Notes under the pieces: model-generated | The model's input: the letters and a program-made list of their open reading frames with translations, nothing else | Told to the model about the DNA's origin: nothing | Database searches by the model: none | In this document: positions 1 through 5,851 of the stretch, one piece after another | Layout: every line of letters begins with the position of its first letter | Position numbering within the stretch: position 1 is the stretch's first letter | Program-made: the position numbers and the translations under genes | Assembly (NCBI GenBank): GCA_946885925.1 | Contig: CAMPHP010000182.1 | Coordinates: forward strand, 1 to 6,476 | Direction: 5' to 3' | DNA length: 6,476 nt | Source: an uncultured Litorilinea sp. | Lineage (GTDB): Bacteria > Chloroflexota > Anaerolineae > Caldilineales > Caldilineaceae

Positions 1-34
1 TGGTTTACTCATACAGTCCGACTCCTTATCGTGG

Positions 35-68
35 TGGCATCATGATCATAGTGGTATCATGGTTGCCA
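35..68. repeat. Hairpin-forming inverted repeat downstream of the aminohydrolase gene
   Basis: The arms TGGCAT (35-40) and GTTGCCA (62-68) enclose a perfect inner pair, CATGAT (41-46) and ATCATG (56-61), around a 9-nt loop. This gives about a 12-bp stem with one bulged G at 62 and one G-T pair (40/63). The repeat lies 13-46 nt past the stop of the minus-strand aminohydrolase, where a terminator could sit. In that direction no T-run follows, so it is not a canonical Rho-independent terminator. A near direct repeat of 11 bp (34-44 and 51-61, one mismatch) overlaps it, so the symmetry may come partly from duplication. Confidence 0.45.
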
Positions 69-80
69 TACTGGGATAGG

Positions 81-1427
81 CTAGAACATGCTCCAATAGC
101 GCTCCCACGTTTGGCTGGCGGCAACACGGCTGCGTGCGGCAATTTCCGCTTCGTCCACTGTCAGCAACTCACGCGCCTTCATCAATACTTTCCCGTGGAC
201 AATCGTGCTGTGCACATGCCCGCCGCTCACGCCAAAGAGAATATGCCAGGGCAGATTCGCCTCTGACAACGGCGTAATTGGATGATAATCCAGTAGGATT
301 AAATCGGCATAAGCGCCAGGCGCGACAATTCCGACAGGCCGGTCAAAAAAGTGAGCGGCAAGCTTGCGGTTGTTATACACTGCCATCTGCATCACTTGAT
401 CCGCACCCAAATAGCGTGGATCGCCATGACTCGCCTTTTGCAGCAGATCAGCGACCTTCATCTCGGCAAACATATCGTTGGAAAAGCCATCATTGCCCAA
501 GCAAACCGGCGTCCCCCCACGCAGCATCGTTGTCACCGCGGCCGTGCCCACAGCATTGTTCATGTTCGAGCGGGGCTGATGTGTGACAAACGTGTGGGAG
601 TCGCGCAGCAATGCCATCTCCCATGCATCAATATGGATGCAGTGCGCCATGATGCTTTGCGGACCAGTCACCCCAAAGTCATGCAGCCGCTCTACCACGC
701 GCTTTCCCGACTTTGCCACTGCATCATACGCATCGGCAGGATGTTCAGCCACATGGATATGAAAGCGATCCCCCTCCTCCACACAGCGCGCCAACGTCTC
801 GTCCGAGAGGGTCAAGCTGGCATGAAGGCCAAAGGTCGCCGCCAGCCGAGCCGCAGCACCATCACCCTGCGCCCGCGCATGAGCGATCCGCTGCATGAAG
901 CGACTATTTTCGCGAATCCCTGCTTTGGCGGCTTCTGCACCATCGCGGTCGGTTACTTCGTAGCAAAGCGCCGCACGCAACCCGCTCGTCGTCACGGCAT
1001 CGGCAATCACATCGAGGCTGCCATCAATCGCTCGCTGGCTAGCGTGATGGTCAATCAGCGTAGTTGTGCCATTGCGAATGGCATCCACTAGGCAAACTTC
1101 CGCCGAACTGCGAACTCCTGCCAAATCCAATGCCTTATCCAGCCGCCACCAGAGCTTCTCTAAAATTTCCGGAAAATCTTTGGCCGGGGGGCCAGGAATA
1201 TACATGCCCCGCGCAAACGCGCCATAGAAGTGTGTGTGCGCGCAGATCTGCCCTGGCATCAACAGCAGCCCGCCCGCATCCCACCGTTCGGCATCAGGAA
1301 AACGGGCCAATAAATCGGCACTAGAGCCAACCGCACGAATGATCTCACCCTCAATATAGACAGCACCATCGTTGAGGATGGGTTGGGACTCATCGAAAGT
1401 GACAACCATAGCGTGATGGATTAACAT
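81..1427 (-). CDS. ssnA: SsnA-like metal-dependent aminohydrolase (amidohydrolase superfamily)
   Basis: This 448-residue cytosolic protein is probably a metal-dependent deaminase or hydrolase of the chlorohydrolase/SAH-deaminase group. It most resembles the putative aminohydrolase SsnA, and its length fits (about 440-450 residues). The visible active-site set is complete: HxH at H64/H66 in MPGQICAHTHF, GLHA with H202, HIHVAE with H225 and E228, AHC with H262, HQPRSNMNNAVG at 283-294, and the metal-ligand Asp D313 in GNDG. The N-terminal and extreme C-terminal parts match the small beta domain that flanks the TIM barrel. The stretch LEKLWWRLDKALD (89-101) and the DHHAS segment (126-130) are typical of SsnA. 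The ATG at 1427 has no clear Shine-Dalgarno; Met7 is an alternative start. The substrate cannot be read from sequence. E. coli ssnA sits near selenium-dependent hydroxylase genes, but none is visible here, so the symbol is a family-level assignment. Confidence 0.88.
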   Translation of the reverse strand: MLIHHAMVVTFDESQPILNDGAVYIEGEIIRAVGSSADLLARFPDAERWDAGGLLLMPGQICAHTHFYGAFARGMYIPGPPAKDFPEILEKLWWRLDKALDLAGVRSSAEVCLVDAIRNGTTTLIDHHASQRAIDGSLDVIADAVTTSGLRAALCYEVTDRDGAEAAKAGIRENSRFMQRIAHARAQGDGAAARLAATFGLHASLTLSDETLARCVEEGDRFHIHVAEHPADAYDAVAKSGKRVVERLHDFGVTGPQSIMAHCIHIDAWEMALLRDSHTFVTHQPRSNMNNAVGTAAVTTMLRGGTPVCLGNDGFSNDMFAEMKVADLLQKASHGDPRYLGADQVMQMAVYNNRKLAAHFFDRPVGIVAPGAYADLILLDYHPITPLSEANLPWHILFGVSGGHVHSTIVHGKVLMKARELLTVDEAEIAARSRVAASQTWERYWSMF

Positions 1428-1471
1428 AGCGTATATTTTTGCTTGCCCAGTGTGGTTATGGCGAAAATCCA

Positions 1472-1523
1472 GATAGCGGAAGGATAGAAAGACAGATAAT
1501 AGAAAGAGAGATAGTGGAGAAGG
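1472..1523. repeat. Purine-rich tract with repeated GATA(G) words
   Basis: GATAG occurs at 1472-1476, 1483-1487 and 1510-1514, and GATA at 1495-1498, inside an almost pure A/G stretch. The complementary word CTATC recurs in the array at 1595-1650, so the two could pair imperfectly across the intergenic region. The tract lies between two divergent genes, and no open reading frame here is convincing. Confidence 0.4.
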
Positions 1524-1567
1524 TATTTAAGCTATTGTACCCTGGGCATTGGAATTATCAAACGTGT

Positions 1568-1597
1568 TTGGCACACCTCCCTATGTTCGGATACTAT
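1568..1597 (+). promoter_or_regulatory. Possible sigma70-like promoter for the epimerase gene
   Basis: TTGGCA (1568-1573) matches the -35 consensus at five of six positions. After an 18-bp spacer, TACTAT (1592-1597) matches the -10 consensus at four of six. Transcription would begin near 1604, inside the heptamer array, so most of the array would be in the 5' leader. This is a consensus match only; overlapping TATATC words give alternative -10 choices. Confidence 0.3.
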
Positions 1598-1650
1598 ATC
1601 CTATCAGCTATATCCTATCAGCTATATCCGTCAGCCATATCCTATCTACC
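1595..1650. repeat. Degenerate 7/14-bp tandem repeat array
   Basis: The 14-bp unit TATATCCTATCAGC occurs perfectly at 1595-1608 and 1609-1622. A 13-bp copy with a deletion follows (TATATCCGTCAGC, 1623-1635), then a diverged copy (CATATCCTATCTACC, 1636-1650). Each unit can be read as two related heptamers, TATATCC and TATCAGC. The array ends 13 nt before the epimerase Shine-Dalgarno, so it lies in the leader or promoter region of that gene. It resembles the short heptanucleotide tandem repeats known from cyanobacteria and other environmental bacteria. It has no spacers, so it is not a CRISPR array. Confidence 0.8.
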
Positions 1651-1662
1651 ATTCTATGAGGC

Positions 1663-1668
1663 AAAGGA
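1663..1668 (+). promoter_or_regulatory. Shine-Dalgarno site that sets the epimerase start
   Basis: AAAGGA lies 6 nt upstream of the ATG at 1675, which favours this start over the in-frame TTG two codons earlier (1669). For the TTG, the only candidate site is the weaker GAGG at 1658-1661. The ATG start also begins the protein directly with the usual MNVLVTGGAGFIGSH strand. Confidence 0.55.
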
Positions 1669-1674
1669 TTGACT

Positions 1675-2613
1675 ATGAACGTACTTGTCACCGGCGGGGC
1701 CGGATTCATTGGCAGCCATGTAGCAGACGCGCTCCTCAACGCAGGACATCGCGTTGTCATTGTCGATAATCTTCACACAGGGAATAGGGCCAATATTCCA
1801 GCAGGCGCAACCTTCTATGAGGCAGATATTACTGACCAAGCAAAGTTGGCTGATATCTTTGCCAAAGAGCAGATCGAAGGGATCAGCCACCAAGCAGCGC
1901 TGGCAAATGTACGTGAAAGCATGAGTGATCCATTGACCTATGCCCGTGTCAATCTCATCGGCTCACTCGTCCTCTTGGAGCTAGCGCGCAAGCATAATTG
2001 CCGTAAAATCGTCTTTGCCAGCACGGGTGGCGCAGTCTATGGCGAAGGGGCATCGCCCGACAACAGCCGCCTGCCCTTCACCGAGGAGAGCCGAGCGCAA
2101 CCCAAAGACAACTATGGCACCAACAAACTAAGCGTCGAATACCATCTGGACCTCTATCACCAAAACTATGATCTGCCCTATATCGCCTTGCGCTACCCCA
2201 ATGTCTATGGCCCACGCCAAAACGATAAGGGGGAAGCAGGCGTCATTGCCATCTTTACCGCGGCGATGTTGAATCGAGAGCCAACACGCATCACCGGCGA
2301 TGGGGAACAAACCCGTGATTTTACCTATGTAGGCGATATTGCCCGCGCCAATGTTTTGGCGTTGGCGAGTGATCATGTAGGTATCTACAATGTGGGTACA
2401 GGCGTCCCTACCTCGATCAACACCATCCACGACTTTCTCACCGAAATCACCGGCTACGACCAGACACCATCCTATACCCCACGTCCAGCAGGTGAAGTGC
2501 TCGCCACCTATTTGGACAGCAGCAAGGCCGAGCGCGATCTTGGATGGCAAGCTCAAGTGCCTCTTGAAGCAGGTCTGCGCCAAACCGCTGAGTGGTTCCG
2601 CAACCGAGCCTAA
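1675..2613 (+). CDS. NAD-dependent sugar-nucleotide epimerase/dehydratase (extended SDR, GalE-like)
   Basis: This 312-residue cytosolic enzyme probably epimerises or dehydrates an NDP-sugar, most likely a UDP-hexose 4-epimerase type reaction, feeding glycan synthesis. The N-terminal Rossmann motif GGAGFIG (7-13) and the acidic D31 after the second strand bind NAD. ADITD (50-54), HQAA (72-75) and FASTGGAVYG (114-123) are standard extended-SDR elements. The catalytic pair YxxxK is Y147 and K151 in NYGTNK, with the Ser/Thr partner at 116-117. RYPNVYGPRQ and DGEQTRDFTYVGDIARA mark the sugar-nucleotide domain. The length is normal and the gene looks intact. A glycosyltransferase gene follows after 11 nt in the same direction, which suggests co-transcription. 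The exact substrate cannot be fixed from sequence, so no symbol is given; GalE-like and UDP-glucuronate epimerase-like roles both remain possible. Confidence 0.92.
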   Translation: MNVLVTGGAGFIGSHVADALLNAGHRVVIVDNLHTGNRANIPAGATFYEADITDQAKLADIFAKEQIEGISHQAALANVRESMSDPLTYARVNLIGSLVLLELARKHNCRKIVFASTGGAVYGEGASPDNSRLPFTEESRAQPKDNYGTNKLSVEYHLDLYHQNYDLPYIALRYPNVYGPRQNDKGEAGVIAIFTAAMLNREPTRITGDGEQTRDFTYVGDIARANVLALASDHVGIYNVGTGVPTSINTIHDFLTEITGYDQTPSYTPRPAGEVLATYLDSSKAERDLGWQAQVPLEAGLRQTAEWFRNRA

Positions 2614-2624
2614 CTAGATTCCGC

Positions 2625-3572
2625 ATGCCAATCTCGCCCCTGCATATCGCCATCAATGGCTGGTTTGTGGGCCGTGCCACAGCAGGCAGTGGTCAATACA
2701 TCCATCATCTATTGACCCATCTGCCCCGGCTCTCTCCCTCGCTGCGCCTGTCACTCCTGGTTCCGCCCGAAGCAGCCGAGGCAGCCACCTATCCGGGCGT
2801 AACAACCATCCCGCTTCCGCTGCCCAATCTGCCCGGCCCATTGCGTAAGCTCTGGTGGGAGCAGGTGACTATACCGCGCGCGGCCCGGAGACTAGGCAGC
2901 GATCTACTATGGGTTCCCTATTGGGCCGCACCTGCCTGGCAGCCCTGCCCCGTCTGTGTCACCGTCCACGATCTCATCCCAGCCCTGCTGCCCGCCTATC
3001 AAGGGGGCTTGCACCATCGCCTCTATACGGCATTGGTGGCGTGGACAGCCCGACGCTCGGCTTCCATCCTCACGGTCAGCCATGCCAGCGCGCGCGACAT
3101 CGTTGAGCATCTCAACGTCCCTGCCCAACGCGTGCATGTGGTCTATCATGGCCCCAATCAAGAAGGCAATCTCCGCCCCACACCAGCAGAAATAGCAGCG
3201 GTACGCGAGCGTTACAGGCTGCCTGAACGCTATTTTCTCTATCTGGGTGGCTTTGACATGCGTAAGAATGTGGAGTCAACCCTGGCAGCCTATGCACGCT
3301 ATCTGGCGCTAGGTGGCGATCCAGGGGTCAAGTTGGTCTTGGCGGGCCAGCTTCCTAGCCAAGACAGCCCCTTTGCGCCCGACCCGCGCCGCCAAGCCGC
3401 GATACACGACATCAGCGATGCAGTCATCTGCTGCGGCAGGATTGAAGAACAAGACAAAGCCGCTATTTATGCCCAGGCAGTTGCTTTTGTCTTTCCCAGT
3501 CTCTATGAGGGGTTTGGCATGATGGTCTTGGAGGCAATGGCCGCAGGCACACCTGTAATTACGAGTGGTTGA
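2625..3572 (+). CDS. Family 4 glycosyltransferase, C-terminally truncated
   Basis: This GT-B fold glycosyltransferase (GT4 type) would transfer a sugar from a nucleotide donor to a glycan or lipid acceptor. The N-terminal domain has the glycine-rich TAGSGQY loop (19-25), a VHDLIPALLP strand and the SHASARDI segment. The donor domain starts at YLGGFDMRKN (about 205-214) and reaches the EX7E motif, E295 and E303, in YEGFGMMVLEAMAAGTPVI. The protein then stops after TSG at residue 315. Family members usually run to about 370-380 residues and continue with a SLPEV-type segment and C-terminal helices, so roughly 60 residues are missing. The three forward frames after 3572 show no continuation. The ATG at 2625 was chosen because it avoids overlap with the epimerase; an in-frame GTG at 2592 is possible. 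Neither has a clear Shine-Dalgarno. The gene may be a decaying pseudogene. Confidence 0.85.
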   Translation: MPISPLHIAINGWFVGRATAGSGQYIHHLLTHLPRLSPSLRLSLLVPPEAAEAATYPGVTTIPLPLPNLPGPLRKLWWEQVTIPRAARRLGSDLLWVPYWAAPAWQPCPVCVTVHDLIPALLPAYQGGLHHRLYTALVAWTARRSASILTVSHASARDIVEHLNVPAQRVHVVYHGPNQEGNLRPTPAEIAAVRERYRLPERYFLYLGGFDMRKNVESTLAAYARYLALGGDPGVKLVLAGQLPSQDSPFAPDPRRQAAIHDISDAVICCGRIEEQDKAAIYAQAVAFVFPSLYEGFGMMVLEAMAAGTPVITSG

Positions 3573-3584
3573 TCGAATATCAAA

Positions 3585-3635
3585 TAAAAAACCTTCCCCG
3601 AAGCCGGAAACCCACTGGGTGGCTTCGAGGAAGGT
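3585..3635 (-). terminator. Rho-independent terminator of the LysM protein gene
   Basis: The arms at 3591-3605 and 3621-3635 pair over 15 positions with one mismatch (3598/3628). An inner ACCC/GGGT pair (3610-3613 and 3617-3620) extends the stem to a 3-nt loop, with GGAA (3606-3609) bulged. Read on the minus strand, the stem is followed by a T-run with one A (3590 down to about 3582). It lies 35 nt past the stop codon of the LysM gene. In the plus direction no T-run follows, so it is not a canonical terminator for the glycosyltransferase. Confidence 0.85.
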
Positions 3636-3669
3636 GTAGAACAGATCATCGGTTAACAAAAACTTACAC

Positions 3670-5754
3670 TTACTGTTCGGCCTCTGGGGTTCCCTCTGGA
3701 GTTGCCTCAGCACCTTCAGTTGCACTTGCGTTCAAATCCAAGACCGGACAGACGTCTACAGCCTCAAACGATGGATTGGTGTATCCATAGTCAGCCAGCA
3801 TCTCCCAGACTTCGCTGTTCTCTTCAGCATAGGCGGTCACTTCTTGACAGGCAATCGTCGCGTCACCAGTAGCCCCATAGCTTGTTAGCCACACTTGACC
3901 CACCTCGTCGTAGATGCTGCCTGGATATTGCTCGCTGAGTTCAGCAATTGCCGTCTCAGCACCTGCGCTGTCTCCCGTATAGCCTGCAATCACGCCCAAG
4001 CGGAATTGGCTAAAGCTGCGCAATTCGGCCAATTCATCATTACGTACCCAACACTTGGTCAATGCCGTATCGGTCACTGCTTGGGTATAGAGAGCAGTAG
4101 CAGCCTCGAAGCCATTGGCTGGAGCATCAAGGAAGGCGCGGTTAGCATCCAACACGGTATGGTAGAGACATTCATTCTGGTCATAGGATTTCTCAAGCAA
4201 GCCATAGGGAGCACCTTCCACGCTCGCCCACACTTCTGTGCGGCTGCGCTGTGGCCCAGCGCCCACACTGCCATAAATCCCACCCTCTAGCACAATCTCC
4301 TCACCTAGACCTTCTTCAAGTTGGTCGGTGAGGGTAATCTCGGCATAAGCCATTGTGATAGTGCCTTCGGTCCAGTCGGCCCATGTGCTGCCATCCCAAC
4401 TGCGTACATTGACCGTATCAAAACAGGTGCTAGCGCCACAGGTGGTATCGACCCAGGCAACATCGGGGAATTCGTCCAAATTGACATCAGTTACAGTTAA
4501 CAAGCGCACTTCACCAGCAGCCCGCGCTCGATAGCCCAGTGTGTACTCGTCAAGACCACTGTTAAAGATCACCAAGTCACCTTCCACAAAGATCTGCTCG
4601 GCGCTGGGGTTCTGATAGACCACAATCAATTCATTAACGCCATCACCCGTGAGATCGACCACCTCAACGCCATCGTCCACCAGTGCCTCACAGGCGTCCA
4701 GGAAAGCCACCACAGCTTCTGGCCCAGGGTCGGCGCTGTTGATCAACTCGGTCATAACCTCGGCATAATCGGCAAAACGCTCCGGACAAGCAGGCAGATC
4801 AAAGTCCACGGGGGCGACTCCCTCACCCGCCGTCTCATCGGTGATCGGAAGGGTTGACGTGAGTTCTGCGCTCTCTGTCAGGGCTTCGCTGTCCGTCAAC
4901 TCCTCAGTTGCAGTCACTCCCGCAGTATCAGTCATGCCCGTCGTTGCAGTCACCTCGCTGGTGGCTTCCACCGTCACGGTCATCGTCTCTGTTGCCTCAA
5001 CCTCTGCTGTGGGCGTTGGTGTGGCAGTAGGCTCCTCGGTCGCTTCATCTGTGGGTTCTTCTGTGGGTTCCTCTGTCGCCGTTGCAGTAGCTTCTTCTGT
5101 AGCCTCCGCTTCAGCCGTCACACCGGCATCTTCCAGAGCCTCAACCGTAGGGCTGACTTCCTCTGTTATATCAATTTCAGGCGTGGCATCCGCTTCCTCT
5201 GTGACATCAGCTTCAGATGTAGCTTCAGATGTAGCATCTGCTTCCTCGATAGGAGTGCTGCTGGTGGGTGTTGGAACCCGCACGCTAGCGCCAACCGGAG
5301 GAATAACCAACCGTTCGCCTCTATAAAGGATATTACCCGTACGAATTGAGCCGGGATTGGCGGCACGGAGCAAATCTACCGGAACACCATAATCTTCAGC
5401 AATGCTGTTCCATGATTCACCCGCTGTTACAATGTGGTAAGTTGGCGAAGAACTTAAGCGACTAGGGACCAGAAGTGTCTCGCCCACCAACAGCCAATCA
5501 TTCTCGCGCACCGCATCAGGGTTAGCTTCTTTGAGCGCGTCCACCGATACGCCCGTGCGCTGGGCAACCGTTGCCCAGGAATCACCTTGCTGCACGGTAT
5601 AATTGTACCCATCTTGGGCATGTACGGCGCTGAAGGTAGCGAGCCACAGCCCTGCACATAAGAATACTGTCACCAAGAGACCTAGCTGCCATCCTCGTTT
5701 GCGTGACCATCCTTGTCGGTGAAGCATGGCATTGTCTTCAAACTGTCGGTTCAT
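3670..5754 (-). CDS. Secreted double-LysM protein with acidic linker and composite C-terminal region
   Basis: This 694-residue exported protein probably binds peptidoglycan through its N-terminus. A signal peptide is visible: basic residues up to R20, a hydrophobic core (about 24-43) and a VHA cleavage site before Q47. There is no lipobox. Two LysM domains follow (about 52-97 and 105-152), each with a YxV/I..G(D/E)SW start, an (A/R)AN or EAN core and an L.(V/I)P end. A Thr/Glu/Ala/Pro-rich acidic linker spans about 155-318. The C-terminal region begins near C323 and holds two calcium-loop-like motifs, DLTGDGVNEL (367-376) and DVNLDEFPDV (423-432), as in FG-GAP/VCBS repeats. Helical, TPR-like sequence follows (about 535-650), then a short acidic tail. 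Several cysteines fit an exported, oxidised protein. The start has a strong Shine-Dalgarno. The function of the C-terminal part is not recognised. Confidence 0.9.
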   Translation of the reverse strand: MNRQFEDNAMLHRQGWSRKRGWQLGLLVTVFLCAGLWLATFSAVHAQDGYNYTVQQGDSWATVAQRTGVSVDALKEANPDAVRENDWLLVGETLLVPSRLSSSPTYHIVTAGESWNSIAEDYGVPVDLLRAANPGSIRTGNILYRGERLVIPPVGASVRVPTPTSSTPIEEADATSEATSEADVTEEADATPEIDITEEVSPTVEALEDAGVTAEAEATEEATATATEEPTEEPTDEATEEPTATPTPTAEVEATETMTVTVEATSEVTATTGMTDTAGVTATEELTDSEALTESAELTSTLPITDETAGEGVAPVDFDLPACPERFADYAEVMTELINSADPGPEAVVAFLDACEALVDDGVEVVDLTGDGVNELIVVYQNPSAEQIFVEGDLVIFNSGLDEYTLGYRARAAGEVRLLTVTDVNLDEFPDVAWVDTTCGASTCFDTVNVRSWDGSTWADWTEGTITMAYAEITLTDQLEEGLGEEIVLEGGIYGSVGAGPQRSRTEVWASVEGAPYGLLEKSYDQNECLYHTVLDANRAFLDAPANGFEAATALYTQAVTDTALTKCWVRNDELAELRSFSQFRLGVIAGYTGDSAGAETAIAELSEQYPGSIYDEVGQVWLTSYGATGDATIACQEVTAYAEENSEVWEMLADYGYTNPSFEAVDVCPVLDLNASATEGAEATPEGTPEAEQ
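5048..5071. repeat. 12-bp tandem duplication inside the LysM linker
   Basis: TCTGTGGGTTCT (5048-5059) is followed at once by TCTGTGGGTTCC (5060-5071), with a single mismatch. On the coding (minus) strand it yields repeated EEPT units in the linker. It keeps the frame and fits growth of a low-complexity linker by replication slippage. Confidence 0.75.
5209..5232. repeat. Perfect 12-bp tandem duplication inside the LysM linker
   Basis: AGCTTCAGATGT occurs at 5209-5220 and again, identically, at 5221-5232. On the coding strand it gives two consecutive ATSE units at the start of the acidic linker. Identity at the DNA level suggests a recent slippage event. Confidence 0.85.
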
Positions 5755-5758
5755 CGTC

Positions 5759-5764
5759 CCTCCT
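5759..5764 (-). promoter_or_regulatory. Strong Shine-Dalgarno of the LysM gene
   Basis: On the minus strand AGGAGG (5764 down to 5759) precedes the ATG at 5754 by 4 nt; the overlapping GAGGAG gives a spacing of 5 nt. It is the best ribosome-binding site in the window. It supports the start at 5754 over the internal Met10, so the signal peptide has an extended, polar N-region. Confidence 0.75.
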
Positions 5765-5802
5765 CAATGGTTATGGATACAGCTTTGCCCGACTATGATT
5801 TC

Positions 5803-5851
5803 ATAAGCTAGCCTATGCGCTTATCTCGTTGACGCTTATCTTATTGATAAG
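5803..5851. promoter_or_regulatory. Cluster of GATAAG/CTTATC boxes between the DUF3048 and LysM genes
   Basis: Two identical CGCTTATC boxes lie at 5818-5825 and 5833-5840, 15 bp apart. CTTATC at 5835-5840 forms a perfect 6-bp inverted repeat with GATAAG at 5846-5851 around a 5-nt loop that includes the DUF3048 stop codon. A further inverted half, ATAAGC (5803-5808), faces GCTTAT (5819-5824). The cluster could be an operator upstream of the LysM gene or a weak stem-loop after the DUF3048 gene. No T-run follows on the minus strand, so a canonical terminator is unlikely. No regulator can be named. Confidence 0.35.

Noticed and set aside
351..1091. Long plus-strand open frame opposite the aminohydrolase (246 codons)
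   Set aside because: It lies wholly antisense to a gene with complete catalytic motifs. Its translation is rich in His, Arg and Cys with no recognisable domain.
1595..1650. CRISPR array
   Set aside because: The units are 13-15 bp, directly adjacent without spacers, and there are no cas genes.
1439..1672. Plus-strand open frame through the intergenic region (77 codons)
   Set aside because: Its C-terminal half is the translated heptamer array and the rest has no protein character. It has no Shine-Dalgarno and overlaps the epimerase start.
2128..2583. Minus-strand open frame of 151 codons opposite the epimerase
   Set aside because: It is antisense to a well-supported SDR gene, and its translation resembles no family.
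3573..3669. Insertion sequence or transposon end at the glycosyltransferase break
   Set aside because: There are no terminal inverted repeats paired with another copy, no transposase fragment and no target duplication. The only strong inverted repeat is explained by the terminator of the LysM gene.
3895..4290. Plus-strand open frame of 131 codons opposite the LysM protein C-terminal region
   Set aside because: It is an antisense shadow with no Shine-Dalgarno and no domain; the minus-strand gene has clear coding motifs.
4841..5326. Ser/Val/Ala-repeat plus-strand frame of 161 codons
   Set aside because: Its repeats are the complement of the Thr/Glu/Ala linker codons of the LysM gene. They look like a repetitive surface protein only by reading the wrong strand.
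5640..5700. Lipoprotein signal in the LysM protein (Cys33 in LCAGLW)
   Set aside because: The Cys comes before, not after, the small residues, so the L-[AS]-[GA]-C order is absent. A signal peptidase I site (VHA before Q47) fits better.
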